Source: Stomoxys calcitrans
Lineage: Eukaryota > Arthropoda > Insecta > Diptera > Muscidae
DNA: 64,000 nt
NCBI RefSeq assembly: GCF_963082655.1
Contig: NC_081556.1
Span: forward strand, 496,001 to 560,000
Direction: 5' to 3'
The first letter of the stretch is position 1, and each line of letters begins with the position of its first letter. The notes under the pieces are model-generated. The model made no database searches, had not been told where the DNA came from, and was given only the letters and a program-made list of their open reading frames with translations. Shown in pieces: positions 10,560 through 22,345 of this stretch. The translations under genes were made by a program, and so were the position numbers.

Positions 10560-11190
10560 GGTGTGAACCACTCAATTCGGCCATGAGAGTTGAGAGAATG
10601 GATAGAAGTTTGAAGCAGGTCATACCATCGCGATATAATCAAGACGCCGATAGGAAATCTGGAAGAAATGAAAGAGGTTTCTGATCAGATACCCCCGGCG
10701 AAAATTGAGGTCGAGTGCGAGGCACTGCTGCCAGCAGAACAGTCTTGGATTGACGGAACTCTGATATTGCCATCTGGAAGTTCATGTTACACAGATGTAT
10801 CAAAGCTAGAGGACAGAGTGGGCCGGGCGATCTACGTTGAGGACCCGGAGAAGATCCTACAGGTGGAGATCTGGGCTATCACGAAATCTTTACGGACAGT
10901 ACACTAGCTATCAGACATTACACAACCAGTTCGTGAGCGGTCTTGAAGTGTAAGAAGGCGATTAACGCATTCTCTAAGGATGACACGATCTGAATTGTTC
11001 GGTTGCGGAGCCATAGCGGAGTAAGGGGGAATGAAGGAGCAGATAATTTGGCCGTGAAGGTCATACGACTGATGATGATGAAACGCTGGAGCATTTATTA
11101 CTTCGTTGCGGTACTTTTGCAGCTAGCAGACGCCGACACTTAGGTGGAGAAACAATACCAGACATGAACCGACTAATGGGTGGTACTATC
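10560..11190 (+). pseudogene. Non-LTR retrotransposon fragment, RNase H and C-terminal region
   Basis: A 79-codon open frame (10668-10907) reads PAEQSWIDGTLILPSGSSCY then TDVSKLEDRVGRAIYVEDPE. This is the start of the RNase H domain carried by I- and related-clade LINEs, in which the usual TDGSK has become TDVSK. Further on, in other frames, come HSGVRGNEGADNLA (11005-11050) and DDETLEHLLLRCGTF (11070-11120), the RNase H C-terminal motif and the terminal Cys-His knuckle. Frameshifts separate these pieces, so it is dead. It lies in sense orientation inside the RhoGEF2 intron. Confidence 0.82.
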
Positions 11191-11225
11191 TTTGTGTTTC
11201 ACCATTGTAAACTCATATGTTTCGC

Positions 11226-11305
11226 GATAATTTTTTTGAAACAATTCACAAATATCAATGATAATTTTTTTGAAACAATTCACAAATATTAATGATAATT
11301 ATTTT
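11226..11305 (+). repeat. 34-bp tandem repeat, about 2.3 copies
   Basis: The unit GATAATTTTTTTGAAACAAT followed by TCACAAATAT(C/T)AAT starts at 11226 and 11260, with a partial third start at 11294. Confidence 0.85.
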
Positions 11306-11539
11306 TTTTAATTTTGCCTCAAGTAATTTGGGAATGGCCTATTGAATGAAATCCCTAAGCTTTCTTGCTTTAAATCTATTATCTATAAAAGTAGTAGCCG
11401 AAAAATATGGCGAAAAGCGAGTATAGTACCAACCTTTAGGGTAGGGAATGGAGAACAATTAGGGATCTTATGAGGAGCACGGATTTTCTGACTTTGATTT
11501 TTTTCGAGGTTACTTATTAGTATTTAGAGCGGACAACAA

Positions 11540-11930
11540 GCCGATTTCTGGCTTTGGTGGTTGTTGTTGTAGCCACATTTTCATGTGGAGGTGGTGATCC
11601 TCGTCAAGCTGCTCCTGTAGGTGAGCAAGCTTGTTCCGATCCAAAGGGCCGATCACCGCAGGAACAAAGAGGCCATTTAGACTCTCCGCTCGATACCGTC
11701 GATTGTCCGCGACTGCCGTCGCAGCTACTCCGATGGAGCATTTCACTATCTCCAACCTGTAAACGCGCCCGGTAACCGCAGCTTAGCTTCTCGTGACAGC
11801 ATTTAACACCAAACACATCGGACGTCAATGTTCCAGCCTGAGCGGTGCTCGCAGCTATCCCGTGCCGGGACTGGCTACAGTGTGTGTCCATAGTGGCATA
11901 ATTTCCGCACGCTCCTCGAACTAACTAAAA
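11540..11930 (-). repeat. Dispersed repeat, probable retroelement fragment
   Basis: Translated on the minus strand, this contains FGVKCCHEKLSCGYRARL and GSRGQSTVSSGESKWPLCSC. The same peptide pattern (CGVQWCHEKLSCELPG, then NGSRGQSTVSSGES) recurs on the plus strand at 20990-21190. Two diverged copies that conserve protein-like sequence suggest a coding or 5' segment of a retroelement. I do not recognise the family. Confidence 0.6.
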
Positions 11931-11939
11931 CAATTGCAG

Positions 11940-14900
11940 CGGAAACATATGCCATAGCCCATGTTTCCAACCCTTATTTTGAATAGCGACCTGTCATTGT
12001 CTTGACATAGACTCTATGAGATGATAAAGTGTGTCCTGGAATTCCGCGCGTATTCGATTCGTTTCAAAAATTCTAGAAATCTAGAAATTAATTAAGATTT
12101 AAAAAATGTTATATTGTTTCCACATTTTTTCTAAGCTTTTGGTTGTTGTTCTTGTAAAACATTTCCAACGAATAAAATTGCTTCACAATTAATCTGGCTT
12201 TAAGGATGGCGATTAATATTTTCTCCAACAGCTTATTTTTTGCTGTGTAATGCAATGTTTCATTTTTAAGTGTTTCCAACGCATAATTCATTTGACTCTC
12301 TTTGGGGCTGTTGTTACGTTATTGAGTGAGAGCACGGCTATCAACAACTACATCATACTTAACATACCTACAACCAAGAGAACAGACGACGGCCTCTGTT
12401 GGCTTTGTTGTCGTTGGATATTGTTCTGGCATTTGTTTGCATGTGTATGTGCCTGTTTATGCCGTTTTTTTCTCCCCATAAATGTGCAAAAGTAACATCA
12501 CCGCTCACCATCACTCGTCATCACCACCACCTTATTTCCCCACCCATCCCCAGTAGAGGCATGCATGGAACGATAATCACACTGAAACAACAGAGTAATC
12601 AGTTGAGTTTTTTGAAACGGCAAAAACGGACGTGTGATATTGCTCCTCTTGTTACTGCGTTACCACGCACATTCGGTATGTGTTGGGTAAAACTTCTTCG
12701 ACGAAAACACAAATATTAAAAAAAATGCCGCTAAAAGGATGTAGCAATGGTGGTCGAGGAAGACAAATAGTCGGAGTAGTTTTTCTAGCCAGACGAGCGA
12801 AAAAAGTGTGTGTGTGTGCGTGTGTGTTCGAGCGTTCAAAGAAGAAAAAAGATAAAGGGAATTTGGGAATATTGATGAATTCTCACTGTTTTTTTCTATT
12901 ATTAATGTAAACCGTTCATAGGGAGACGTTTTTGTCTTGCCCAACCAATGATACAAATTTAAATGTCTTAGACAAATAACAAAAAGGGAAAGAAAATCCC
13001 TGCATGTGATATCAGTTGGAGGAATAGCAAGCAATAATAAACCAAAGTGATTAGCTTTCGCTGAACCCAACAACATGTGCAATACCTAAATGTATTCAAT
13101 TGTGTCTGCGAGAGTACGTTACATGCATTTCGTACATACATATGTATAATAATTGCATTTTGTTCTTTGAAATTTAGGAAAGTAGAATTGTATGCGAAAC
13201 TGATAAATCATCAAATGTGAGAAAACTCTCGAGATGATACACTAACATTGTTTTGATTGGTGACGATGTTGATTGTAAATCATGGACCGTCCCTTCTCTT
13301 TGGATAATGTAAATCTTCTTGGGTACAATATGTTTGCTGCGTGGTTTTACATGACATTCATTGGTGAGCCCATTGGAAGAGTTTTCTTTTTTACTCACAG
13401 TTCAACGCATTTTTATCACAATCAATGCAGATTGTGCAGGCGACCAACCGCCACAGCTTCGTCGTATTCGCGTTTAATGTCGTTGCATGGATGATGCTCG
13501 TGCAGTGGCTAAGAAACACACATGCATCATGACATTGAACAATGCAACAATTCTGATGACCATACATCCACAATTAAGGTTTTCCAAAGTTCACTCACTC
13601 GAGATTAAGATATAAAGCAAAATAACGTCTGCAAAGCATGAGCGTCTTTCTTATTTCATAAAAAAAACTTATTCCCAGTGCAATATTTGAATTGTATCGC
13701 AATGTTGCAGCTGCACAACACAGATGATGGGGAAAACAAAACTAGTTTAGACTTGTGTCTAACACATTAAGGGTAATTTTCTCATAGTAAAGATAGAAAA
13801 CGGTATTTAAGTTCGCGAAATTGCAAACCAGATGTCAATTTAACAATCTACCATTGAAATGTACATATGTATGTATGTATGTATATTGGCGATTCAAAAT
13901 CTCTCCTGACACTCACCTTTATACATGCTTATCGATGTATCGGGTATTTTAAATTAGATATATTGCTAGTGTATAAGAAAGGCATCGTGAGAGAGTTTTT
14001 TTTTTATTTGCTGACAGGTGGATACATGAATATAACGGCGATTCAAAATAGGTAGATGTATCAATGTTGACACTTATACATAAAGTCATCACTCACATGT
14101 GTAAACGTTTATATACATACATAGATGCTTGCTTCTTGTGAATATATACATACATTAATTTTGATTAAGAGAGGTGCATCAAAAGTACAACAATAATATG
14201 AGCATTATGTGAATGTGTCTTCGAAACTGGAAGTTTGTTTGGGAAGAAATCGAAGACCTAGCTTCCCCAACAGCTAGTTGCACATCTGAGATGGAAGTAA
14301 TTATACAAAGTAGGGGTAGAAAACTGCGGTGGTTCACAAGGATTTTTTTCTTTCAATCGTTTGATGCTGTTATCCACATTTTGCTCTGTTATTGTTGTAC
14401 CTTTGAAGTTGGTCGTCCAATTCAATTCCAATTATCTCTCTAAATCAGCGATGGGCACATTCACACATTATTTTCAAGCCCGCGAGCTTATGGTCTTGTG
14501 TACGTAGGATACAATAATGTGCACAATAGTATGCCGCTCTAAATTCATACAAGGAGTAGAGATTACTATCAAATGATTACTGAATTTTGTAGGAAATTTG
14601 CTTTAGATAATTTCAATTAATACATAGAATTTAAAGCGGAGATTTTTAGCAAACACGCGTGGGTTTTTCATAAAAACTAAGCAACATTTCCATATTAGAT
14701 AAATTCATAACAACGCCATTTTTGGAGTAAACTTAAAAACTATCCAAATCTTTGTTTTATAAAAATACATTTCAATTCTATTGGCCTGTGTTGGTTGCCC
14801 TAAAATATCCCTTGCTTCAATGGTCAATAAACGACCAAGAGAATACTGAAAAAATCTATTTTGTGAGAAGTATTTTTAGAAACTATTTGGGTTGGAGAAA

Positions 14901-15625
14901 ACAGGATACATCTCTAAGTGAGTTGACCCAATTAAATACGGAGTAAAATAAGGGTAGTGTGTGTTTCCATCGAGCAGAGGATACACTTGTCTCATTGACT
15001 TCATGGAAAATAGACCTAATTTTTATAGCCAGCCTCACAGTGAGGACACCTATGGTAGGCGCAACGCTAAAATTATCATTTATGTTTTCAGCATTAGTGA
15101 GCTGATTTAATACAGTAGTAGTACATTACAGGCCACAGTGCTAAACATATTTCTCACGCTCCACCATAGAGTAGGGAGAATATCATCGTCATTTCGAAAT
15201 ACTCAGCTGTGGAACCTTATAAAATCGTTACGCATTACCAACAAATAGATCGGGATTGTAATCATCGCTTTATGTAAAGATGTGGCAAGCATTCGTGTAG
15301 AAGCATCCATTAGTTTAATTTATTAACTATTTCAGTTTATTGAGATTCCATTGCAGGATATTGCTTTCTGTTTAAAGAATAGTAAAGCAAAAAACATTTA
15401 AAAGTCCGCAAAAGTGTGTTGTTGCCAGAAGCATTTTCATTTTAGACCAAGAAAAATCATCAGCATGGGTCATGGTGGTTTACAACCATTCCAACTAGAG
15501 TAAGTTGTAAAGCACACATCTGAATTTGAACAGGGCTTTTTAGCTCTCAGTTTTATCAAGAGTTGATCAACCCCGAAGATTTATGACCGCAAATTCTGGC
15601 AATAGCTTGCCAAGAGCAATCGCTA
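11940..15625 (+). other. RhoGEF2 intron, no supported gene
   Basis: This contains several open frames of 60-140 codons of biased composition (for example the CA/TG-driven frame around 12660-13082) but no domain, no phase-matched exon and no mobile-element ends. A short TG-rich run is at about 12807-12830 and an ATGT run at 13861-13880. Confidence 0.5.
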
Positions 15626-15627
15626 TA

Positions 15628-15855
15628 ATTGCTGTGTGTTTTCTACAACTTTAAAATGCATTTTTCAATTTCTTCGGCAACACTGTTATGATATGCAAAA
15701 ATTGCATATCATAACAGTGTTGCCATTGTTTTTCTATTTTTCATTGCTGTGTGTTTTCTACAACTTTAAAGTGCGTTTTTCAAATTTTTTCGTCAAATTC
15801 AAAATTTATGTTTTTGTTTGCATATCATAACAGTGTTTTTCTATTTTTCATATTT
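15628..15855 (+). repeat. 115-bp tandem repeat with a perfect palindrome
   Basis: The phrase ATTGCTGTGTGTTTTCTACA starts at 15628 and at 15743. Between them is a perfect hairpin: 23-bp arms at 15676-15698 and 15702-15724 (GGCAACACTGTTATGATATG...) separated by three A. A further copy of the right arm (TTGCATATCATAACAGTGTT) occurs at about 15818-15838. GGCAACACTG-type ends are seen on several insect DNA transposons, so this may be a miniature fold-back element. Confidence 0.8.
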
Positions 15856-15889
15856 TTGCTGATTTCCGAACCAATACCATTGTAAATCG

Positions 15890-16175
15890 AGATATTAACG
15901 TTGTCATTACGTTTGTCGAAAGTATCTACTTAACTTTTTGTATAAATTCCATGCAGAGTATAGTCTCAATCTGTTCATAAACCAATAAAGGCCCCATATG
16001 AAGTCATTTAATTTCTTGAGCAACTTGCATTTTTGTGCATATTGAGATTTTTTTTATTATTTCCAATATTTGTGTTTAGTATGGTCCAAATCGGTTCATG
16101 AGATGATATCGATTGCTCTCATATAAATCAGTCTTCCTATTTGAATTCTGGAGCACCTATACCAAACACTGTTTT
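15890..16175 (+). repeat. Degenerate copy of the GGCCCGGCCGAA interspersed repeat
   Basis: Phrases such as CCAATAAAGGCCCCATATG and GGTCCAAATCGGTTCATGAG echo the monomers of the family at 46870-48056. Both termini are absent. Confidence 0.35.
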
Positions 16176-16179
16176 GTTC

Positions 16180-17500
16180 CAATATTAAACAAAAATTGCA
16201 TGTGCTCTTAGATTTTGCATACATAAAAAAAAAATTGTCGAAAGATTTTGGCAAATGCGATACATGGTAGAGGCACAGCCGAACATAAAGCGTTAAAACG
16301 ATTTAAAAATAAAAATAATTTGAAATATTACGTCTAGTAGTTCTGGCAAAGTTAGGGATATCTAATTGTTTAGCATTAAAAAAATAGATAAAATTTAAAT
16401 TTATAAATATTCAAAATTTAATATAAAATAGATAATAGACTTAAATGTTGAAAACCGAATTGTTAAATAAAATTATTATAATTCATCATGATATGGACAC
16501 GATATAAATATGCCCATACATGTGTACATATATTGGCCGCTGATACCTACCTACAGAGTACATATGTACTCTCTGATATGTTAGTATGCACGTCAGTCAA
16601 GTGCCATTTTCGTGTACATCCAACTTTGGGCCATTGTGGTGTGGTGGATCCCGCAAAAACAGAACAGTGCGGAAATGTAGGTGAGGATTTTCATTGCTGT
16701 CGTCATTGGATCATTCGTTTAGACTTCGTTCATTCATGTTTTCAAGCAACAAGAGCAACAACACCACCTCCACAAGCAACCAACCAGCCATCAGAGTGAC
16801 CACAGTCTTGCCTCAAACATACATAATTTCGTGTTTTCCGTTTTTTCCATCGGCCTTTTGTTTACATTTCCAGATTGAAAATATTTTCTCAAAAACAAAA
16901 GAAGCACTACATTTTTTAAACTTTGCAGTAAACAAAAGATATTTATAGCGCGAAAACAATCCACGCATACACCGATGAATTGGTAAATTCGTAAAAATAA
17001 GCAAATTTATAGACTTGAAACAAAAATTAATTAAAAGTATATCAGAGGGCAGGGGCCAATTTCGATACCTCTACATATGTAGTCGGTGTAGGCGCAATTG
17101 TTGTACTCACTTGTATGTGTTGTACTCACTTTTTGTCGAGAAACTCCTCGTTGACGTTGTAAAATCGTCAAAGGGTTCGGGCTTTTCAAATTCCCCCTTC
17201 ACACACACACACACACACTAAAGTTCGAAATTGGAAAAAATGTCTTTATCAGCAAACATTAGCATCGTCATCTTAAGCATTTACAAAGCCTCCTCTCGCA
17301 TGTTTGTTCGAGGCGAGGTGAACAAAGCACAGCAAAGTCACATACGGAGCTTATCTCCTGAACTTGAATAATTTCTAAAAATACATTTTCGTTGTAACAT
17401 TTGCTTTGTTCAGTCCTTTCAGCGAAAATAAAAATTTCGAAATTTAAATACTTTAATATTTAAGACTGTATATACATGCGTATGTACATCCATTCATATG
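16180..17500 (+). other. RhoGEF2 intron, no supported gene
   Basis: AT-rich sequence with one CA microsatellite (17202-17219). Open frames here (for example 16488-16799) lack domains and splice signals in a matching phase. Confidence 0.5.
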
Positions 17501-17540
17501 TACATACATAACAGTGCACCCTCAAGCAACAAGTGAAACT

Positions 17541-17580
17541 GTCACGTGACTGTAACATGCCAAGTAAAATATATATAAAG
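17541..17580 (+). promoter_or_regulatory. Candidate promoter of the short RhoGEF2 transcript
   Basis: A 10-bp palindrome GTCACGTGAC (17541-17550) containing the CACGTG E-box lies about 20 bp upstream of an ATATATATAAAG TATA-like element (about 17569-17580). This is about 260 bp before the ATG at 17839. A start site near 17605-17610 would leave a leader of roughly 230 nt containing a few upstream ATGs. The arrangement is seen directly; promoter function is inference. Confidence 0.35.
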
Positions 17581-17838
17581 TGTGGGTGTATTTTCGGAAG
17601 GAACGAGGTTTGAAAATGTGTCTTTTAAAATAATTGTGAAAAATTCGCCAACTACTCTCGTTAGAACAATTACGCTCGCACGCAATCTCACATGCAGCAG
17701 TTTCCATAATTTTGTGAAAACTATTGAGACATGATGAAGTGAAGTAAAGTGAAGTGACATTGTGTAGATATTCTATAGCTAAACCAAGAGAGGTTGGTGG
17801 GGGCACGAACCCCAAACGCTGCAACAGTCACCATTACA

Positions 17839-17929
17839 ATGGATGGAGAGCCAGTGGTTGCATCTGCAGTTCGAAGAAATCCCAGCATTAAGAGATTACT
17901 AAAATTTCCATGGGGTGGTCAATGTCAAG
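17839..17929 (+). CDS. RhoGEF2: Candidate alternative first coding exon of RhoGEF2
   Basis: An ATG in good context (ACAATGG) opens MDGEPVVASAVRRNPSIKRL followed by LKFPWGGQCQ. The exon ends CAA G at a good donor, GTAAGC (17930). An in-frame TAA lies at 17779. The single leftover G matches the phase of the acceptor at 51192, giving ...GGQCQ-ERLNSTSIQ. It lies inside the 46-kb intron, on the gene's strand, with a TATA-like element upstream. The predicted product has a short basic N terminus in place of PDZ, RGS and C1 and keeps DH-PH. It could also be the first exon of an unrelated transcript, and a one-in-three phase match is not proof. Confidence 0.5.
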
Positions 17930-18698
17930 GTAAGCCAATTACAGGTCATATTCATTCTTTCAGTATGAGAGTTCAAAAAAGTTTAAACAAAAACCCTTTT
18001 TTTTTATCAAATTTGAAGGTATTTCGGTACAAACATTTTGTAGGACGAACTTTTAGTGAGTTTAACCGAATATTGTTCGGATATACCTTTATTTCCCAAT
18101 TCTCTTTTAAAAATATTCATACATAGTCTAGGTACTAGTATAGATTTAACTCGTCATAATAAAATTGTGGAATTTTAACAACGTCAGAGAATCAATCTTT
18201 CGGACTTTCTTTTATTGTCTTAACGCCTTCCTAGCATTGATCTGTTTATTTGGCTAAGCAGTTAGTTTCCCCACATTGCCTGCGCAGTAGATAATTTTCG
18301 GCTAAACTTTTCAGCAAAAAAATAACAATTGGTCTGTTTCCCTAGGGGATAACAGCAACAGCAAAAGTGGATGTGTTTTCGAAGATGATATGAAACAGTG
18401 GCACTGAACTACTATCCCAAGTAAATAAAGAAAATGAAAACGCTTCACGGTGCTAATTGTTTACACGGCCCAGCAAATATCAATTACACATTTATTTATT
18501 TATTTATACATATATGTACCGAAACGTAAGTACATAGACATGTACTACATAAGAGGGAACATTAGGGTGGGCAATAATAAACACTCGACTAATTGTCGAG
18601 TTCCCTGTCCCCATTCATTAGTGTTCATGATGTTCACAGGAAATGTAGTTAGTATTTGTTCAGTTAGTCAGAAATGGGATTAACAGACTTGCAGACTG
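17930..18698 (+). other. RhoGEF2 intron, no recognisable feature
   Basis: AT-rich; no supported exon or repeat beyond a short hairpin (CTCGACTAATTGTCGAG, about 18585-18601). Confidence 0.5.
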
Positions 18699-18699
18699 C

Positions 18700-19075
18700 T
18701 CTTTTAGGTTAGGTAAGGTAAACCATCAGGCTCAATTAGATGATGTCTTTTAATTCCTAGGAGATGCCTTGTAGTTCCTACCATCCAGATCGCTTTAAAA
18801 AGCCCAACAACTTGAGAATGTTCACATCCACTTAATCAGACAAATTCTGAGAGAAATGAGTACTCAATGTGGAACTCCTTCTGACTGCCAGTGCGGGACA
18901 CACACACAGCAGATGTTCTCTTCTTCCTCGACATCCTTACAGCTTCTGCAAAAGTCGTTACTGGCAATCTTCAGTCTGTCAGCATGTTTTTCGATTAGAC
19001 AGTGACCTGTCATGACGGACACTATGATTGAGACATATGTTCTAGCCAGTGACTGCAAAGCGGTAGACCTCTTCC
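18700..19075 (-). pseudogene. LINE fragment, C-terminal RNase H/zinc-knuckle region
   Basis: On the minus strand 18864-19058 reads ARTYVSIIVSVMTGHCLIEK then HADRLKIASNDFCRSCKDVE. This is the typical region after RNase H in I- and R1-like non-LTR elements, where GHC-LI-KHA is followed by a C-X2-C...H...C knuckle. The frame then decays (ENICCVCVPHWQ in place of the usual E-HLLC-CP). It is short, antisense to RhoGEF2 and clearly dead. Confidence 0.75.
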
Positions 19076-19079
19076 AGTT

Positions 19080-19790
19080 TCAGATTAGGCCACATACTTT
19101 TGGAAAACTCAAAAACCCCTCAAATTTCGATTCAATTTCATAGAAAGCCAAATTTTTAACATAATTTTTTTAAACTTTTGGACAAAATGGAAATCCTGTG
19201 GAAACTCCACAAATCAAATGTTAACGAAATTTGGATAATTTCATTTGTATTTTGACATAATTTTTATGAATATTTTATTAAAAATGTAAAAAAATTCAAT
19301 TTTGGTTTTAAGTCTTAGAACGGACAACCCAATGTTCACAACTAAGTACGTCAATGAGAGTAAAAAACGTTGTAAAGCATTTTATTCGCTTTCATTTAGT
19401 AGAAGCCTTGTTCAATTTGGTAAGCGCTTACAACCGGATCCATTTGGCAATCAACTCATCGTCATTATGATCAAATGAGGTTTTCAACTACCATTTGTTG
19501 ACGATTTCATTTGCCGGGTATCTCACCTCTTCTGGCGACTTCCTTCTCGCATCAAATCGTCAAGAACGAAAAGTGGATGCCGACATCCCCTGTCATTTGT
19601 TTTCGTTAAACATATGAACTTTTTTTTGTTGGCTTTGTTTAATGTGGCTCACCTTTAAGAAGAGCCATAACAAGCTCGTCTAGGGGTTGCCATGCTTTTC
19701 GTATGGACCAGTGTTGCCGTTTTGGACTTTTCTGCCAAATTTGGTCAGATGGACCATAGGATTTGATTTTGTCGTTTGCACGGCCCAAAT
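19080..19790 (+). other. RhoGEF2 intron, no recognisable feature
   Basis: No supported ORF or repeat. One isolated CAGTGTTGCC motif occurs at about 19710. Confidence 0.5.
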
Positions 19791-19800
19791 CAGTTTTCAA

Positions 19801-19985
19801 TTTCGTCATTCCGTTTGTAACTCCTCAAGAACGTTCCTTATGACATTCGATATGATATGAAGTCGATTCAGTCCGTCCGTCTATCTCTCTGAGCGCGCTT
19901 GCCTGCCAATATAGAAAAACCGTACATAGTTCTTGACAAATAGAGGGTTTATAAGATTCGGCCCAGCCAGCCCTTTTTTCATGTA
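19801..19985 (+). repeat. Short copy of the GGCCCGGCCGAA repeat, array lost
   Basis: A left-terminus phrase (TTTCGTCATTCCGTTTGTAA) and the GTCCGTCCGTCTATC block are followed after only about 80 bp by a right-terminus phrase (TATAAGATTCGGCCCAGCCA and CCCTTTTTT). The tandem monomers that normally separate these ends are missing. Confidence 0.6.
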
Positions 19986-20107
19986 TATTTTATAGTACAT
20001 TTGTGAAATTGGGAACATTAACCATGAAAGTCTCACACACAATAAATGGGTTGGAATTTTGATTTATCTTTCCTATACACAACGATAAAAAAGTGGGTGT
20101 GTTTGGA

Positions 20108-20276
20108 GGTGGCCTTAGCGCAGAGGTAGGCATGTCCACCTATGACAAAAAATTTTCAGTGCTGATTATCCCCTTCTAATGTTGTCGACATTTGTGAGGT
20201 ATTTTGCCATGTAAAGACTTCTCCCCAAAGAGGTGTTGCACTGAGGCACGACGTTCGGGCTCGGCTACAACCACAT
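20108..20276 (+). mobile_element. tRNA-derived SINE, family A, internally deleted
   Basis: It begins with an A-box-like head (GGTGGCCTTAGCGCAGAGGT) and continues CATGTCCACCTATGAC. It then has the family body: TTCAGTGCTGATTATCCCCT, CATGTAAAGACTTCTCCCCA and GAGGTGTTGCACTGAGGCAC. The B-box segment is missing here but present in the copies at 33006-33293 and 46310-46440. Confidence 0.7.
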
Positions 20277-20439
20277 TTGACATTAATTTTTCTTTTAGTG
20301 TATTCTCGATTTACATTTACGCGTTATGTACTCACATTTTTGTACCGACTTTTAAGAGATTTAAAATTTTAATGAATTTAAGACAAATTTTTTCTGCTGT
20401 GGCAACACTGCTATGGACAGCAATTCCTCTCTCTTTTTC

Positions 20440-20985
20440 TTGAAGATTTTCGCTCCAAACTTTTAGAGACCAGGAGATTGGCAACTCTGATGTGAATGTA
20501 CGTACACACGGTCAGCAAATCATATTTGATCAATGAAAACCCGTTTGTTTAACGTTTATGTCTGTTTGTTTTCAAATAAAACAAAACGTGTTGCTTAATT
20601 TCATTATTTTTTCTCCTCTTGACTACTTGTCGTTCAATGCTTCAACTTCCTGATTGCTAAAATGGCAGAATATGAAATATAAGTCGTTAGATTTCCTTGA
20701 ATATTTTATAGTGTTAAGCGTCGTTAAAACCCAATGGCATTTGCAAAGTGCAGAAGATGCAACTGTGGTCAAATTTGACAAAGATTTTACGAAATTTTGT
20801 TTTGATATTTGTAACACATGCAAGGCTTTTATTGATAAACACTCTGGTAGCCAAGTTGGCTGAACTGTTGTTCAAATTAGTTTAATTGCCTAAACTACTT
20901 ATTGAAGAACTCCATAAATGAGTTGGGGGGAAAAGGCCTTGGTTAGTTTTATTTTGTGATAAATTTTTAAGAAATATTTATGAAA
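20440..20985 (+). other. RhoGEF2 intron, no recognisable feature
   Basis: No supported gene. The overlapping 66- and 69-codon frames at 20623-20863 have no family signature. Confidence 0.5.
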
Positions 20986-21480
20986 GTGTGCGAAACCCGT
21001 GACCGTGCCCCAGCACGGGATAGCTGGAACAACATAAGCTTTAATTTGTGTGGTGTTCAATGGTGTCACGAGAAGCTTAGCTGCGAGCTACCGGGCGTCC
21101 ACAGCTTACAGATAGTGAAATGTTCCATACGAGGTAGCTGCAACGGCAGTCGCGGACAATCAACGGTATCGAGTGGAGAGTCTCAGTGAGAGACCGGGCG
21201 ACGCCGGCCCTTGCACAAATACTGAGTGCATATGATGTTCGATATTCCCGTCTTATCCACGTATCTGAGATTCCTCAAAGACACAAATGCAAGATCGCCG
21301 AGGATGGAGAAACCCCGTCTCCCTAAGACCCAAAGCCTGTGCCCCTGTAGACCCGGTCAAGCGCAGAGCAAGTGCTCGGTCATCTCCTCATCAAGAGAGC
21401 TTCTGCACTAATCATTATTCGGGATTTCCATTCGTCTGCCTCCGCGTTTCGGCTTCTTTTCTCCACTTCAGTGGCCTGTG
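20985..21480 (+). repeat. Dispersed repeat, probable retroelement fragment (second copy)
   Basis: Plus-strand translation gives CGVQWCHEKLSCELPG and NGSRGQSTVSSGES, matching the minus-strand copy at 11540-11930. It is GC-richer than its surroundings and continues to about 21480 with AGACCCAAAGCCTGTGCCCC and similar text. Family unknown. Confidence 0.6.
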
Positions 21481-21559
21481 AGCGAAATGGTTGATTTAGC
21501 AGCTCTAAACTTGGTTTTTTTTTTGTTTTCTAATATTTTTCGGTTGAGAATAGATGAAG

Positions 21560-22345
21560 CTACAGTAGAAACCAAAAGAAATTTTTTTAAAATTCTAGCC
21601 ATGCAAAACGAATAAAGCTAGCCACTTGAATTTTTGCACAGATACTTCTTATTGACGTAGCTTATTGTATATTGCAAGGGATGTCGGTTCAGATTTGAAT
21701 GTAGCCCACATATAAACCAATTCATACAATTGACTTTTTGAGCCTCTAAAGGTTCAATTATGGTCTGATTGGGCTATAAGTTTGCGTAATGATTTATCGT
21801 ACTGTCTCCAACATCAAATAATTGTTGATGATTTCGTATTCTTTGTATATAAACCTGATCTTCCGATCTCATAAAATCGGATTTTAGTTATATATAGACT
21901 TAAAGTCTTGAGGCAATAAATTGGTCATTTTTCATCCGATTTCGATAAATTTTGTGAGTTCTGTTAGGTTTAGTCCTGATCGGACCATATTTGGATATAG
22001 CTGCTTTATAGACAGACCGACCGATCTCACGATATGGGGTATTAAGGCCATAAACGATTCATTTATTACCCGATTTCTTTGAAAATTGGCTCAGTGAGTT
22101 CTGATGGACCCCTACCCATTCCTGTCAAATGTGGTCCACATCGAAACATTTTTGGATATAGCTGTCATATAGACCGATCTCCCGATATAGTGTAATGAGC
22201 CTATAAAAGGAGCACTCTTCAAACGATTTCGATGAAATTTGGCGCATCGAGTTCTGGTACCCCTCTAAACCCATTTGTTGAATATCACATTGTTCAGACC
22301 GTATTTGTATATAGCTGCAATATAGACCGATTATGTGTGACAGGG
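21560..22345 (+). repeat. GGCCCGGCCGAA-family repeat, monomer array
   Basis: At least four monomers are visible, keyed by CGGACCATATTTGGATATAG, ATAGACCGATCTCCCGATAT and CGATTTCGATGAAATTTGGC. The upstream part has the lead-in phrase GCTAGCCACTTGAATTTTTG shared with the copy at 44720. Neither conserved terminus is present. Confidence 0.75.

Noticed and set aside
12660..13082. 140-codon minus-strand frame rich in Leu and Phe
   Set aside because: Composition-driven (a CA/TG run and AT-rich sequence); overlaps plus-strand frames, with no domain or splice phase.
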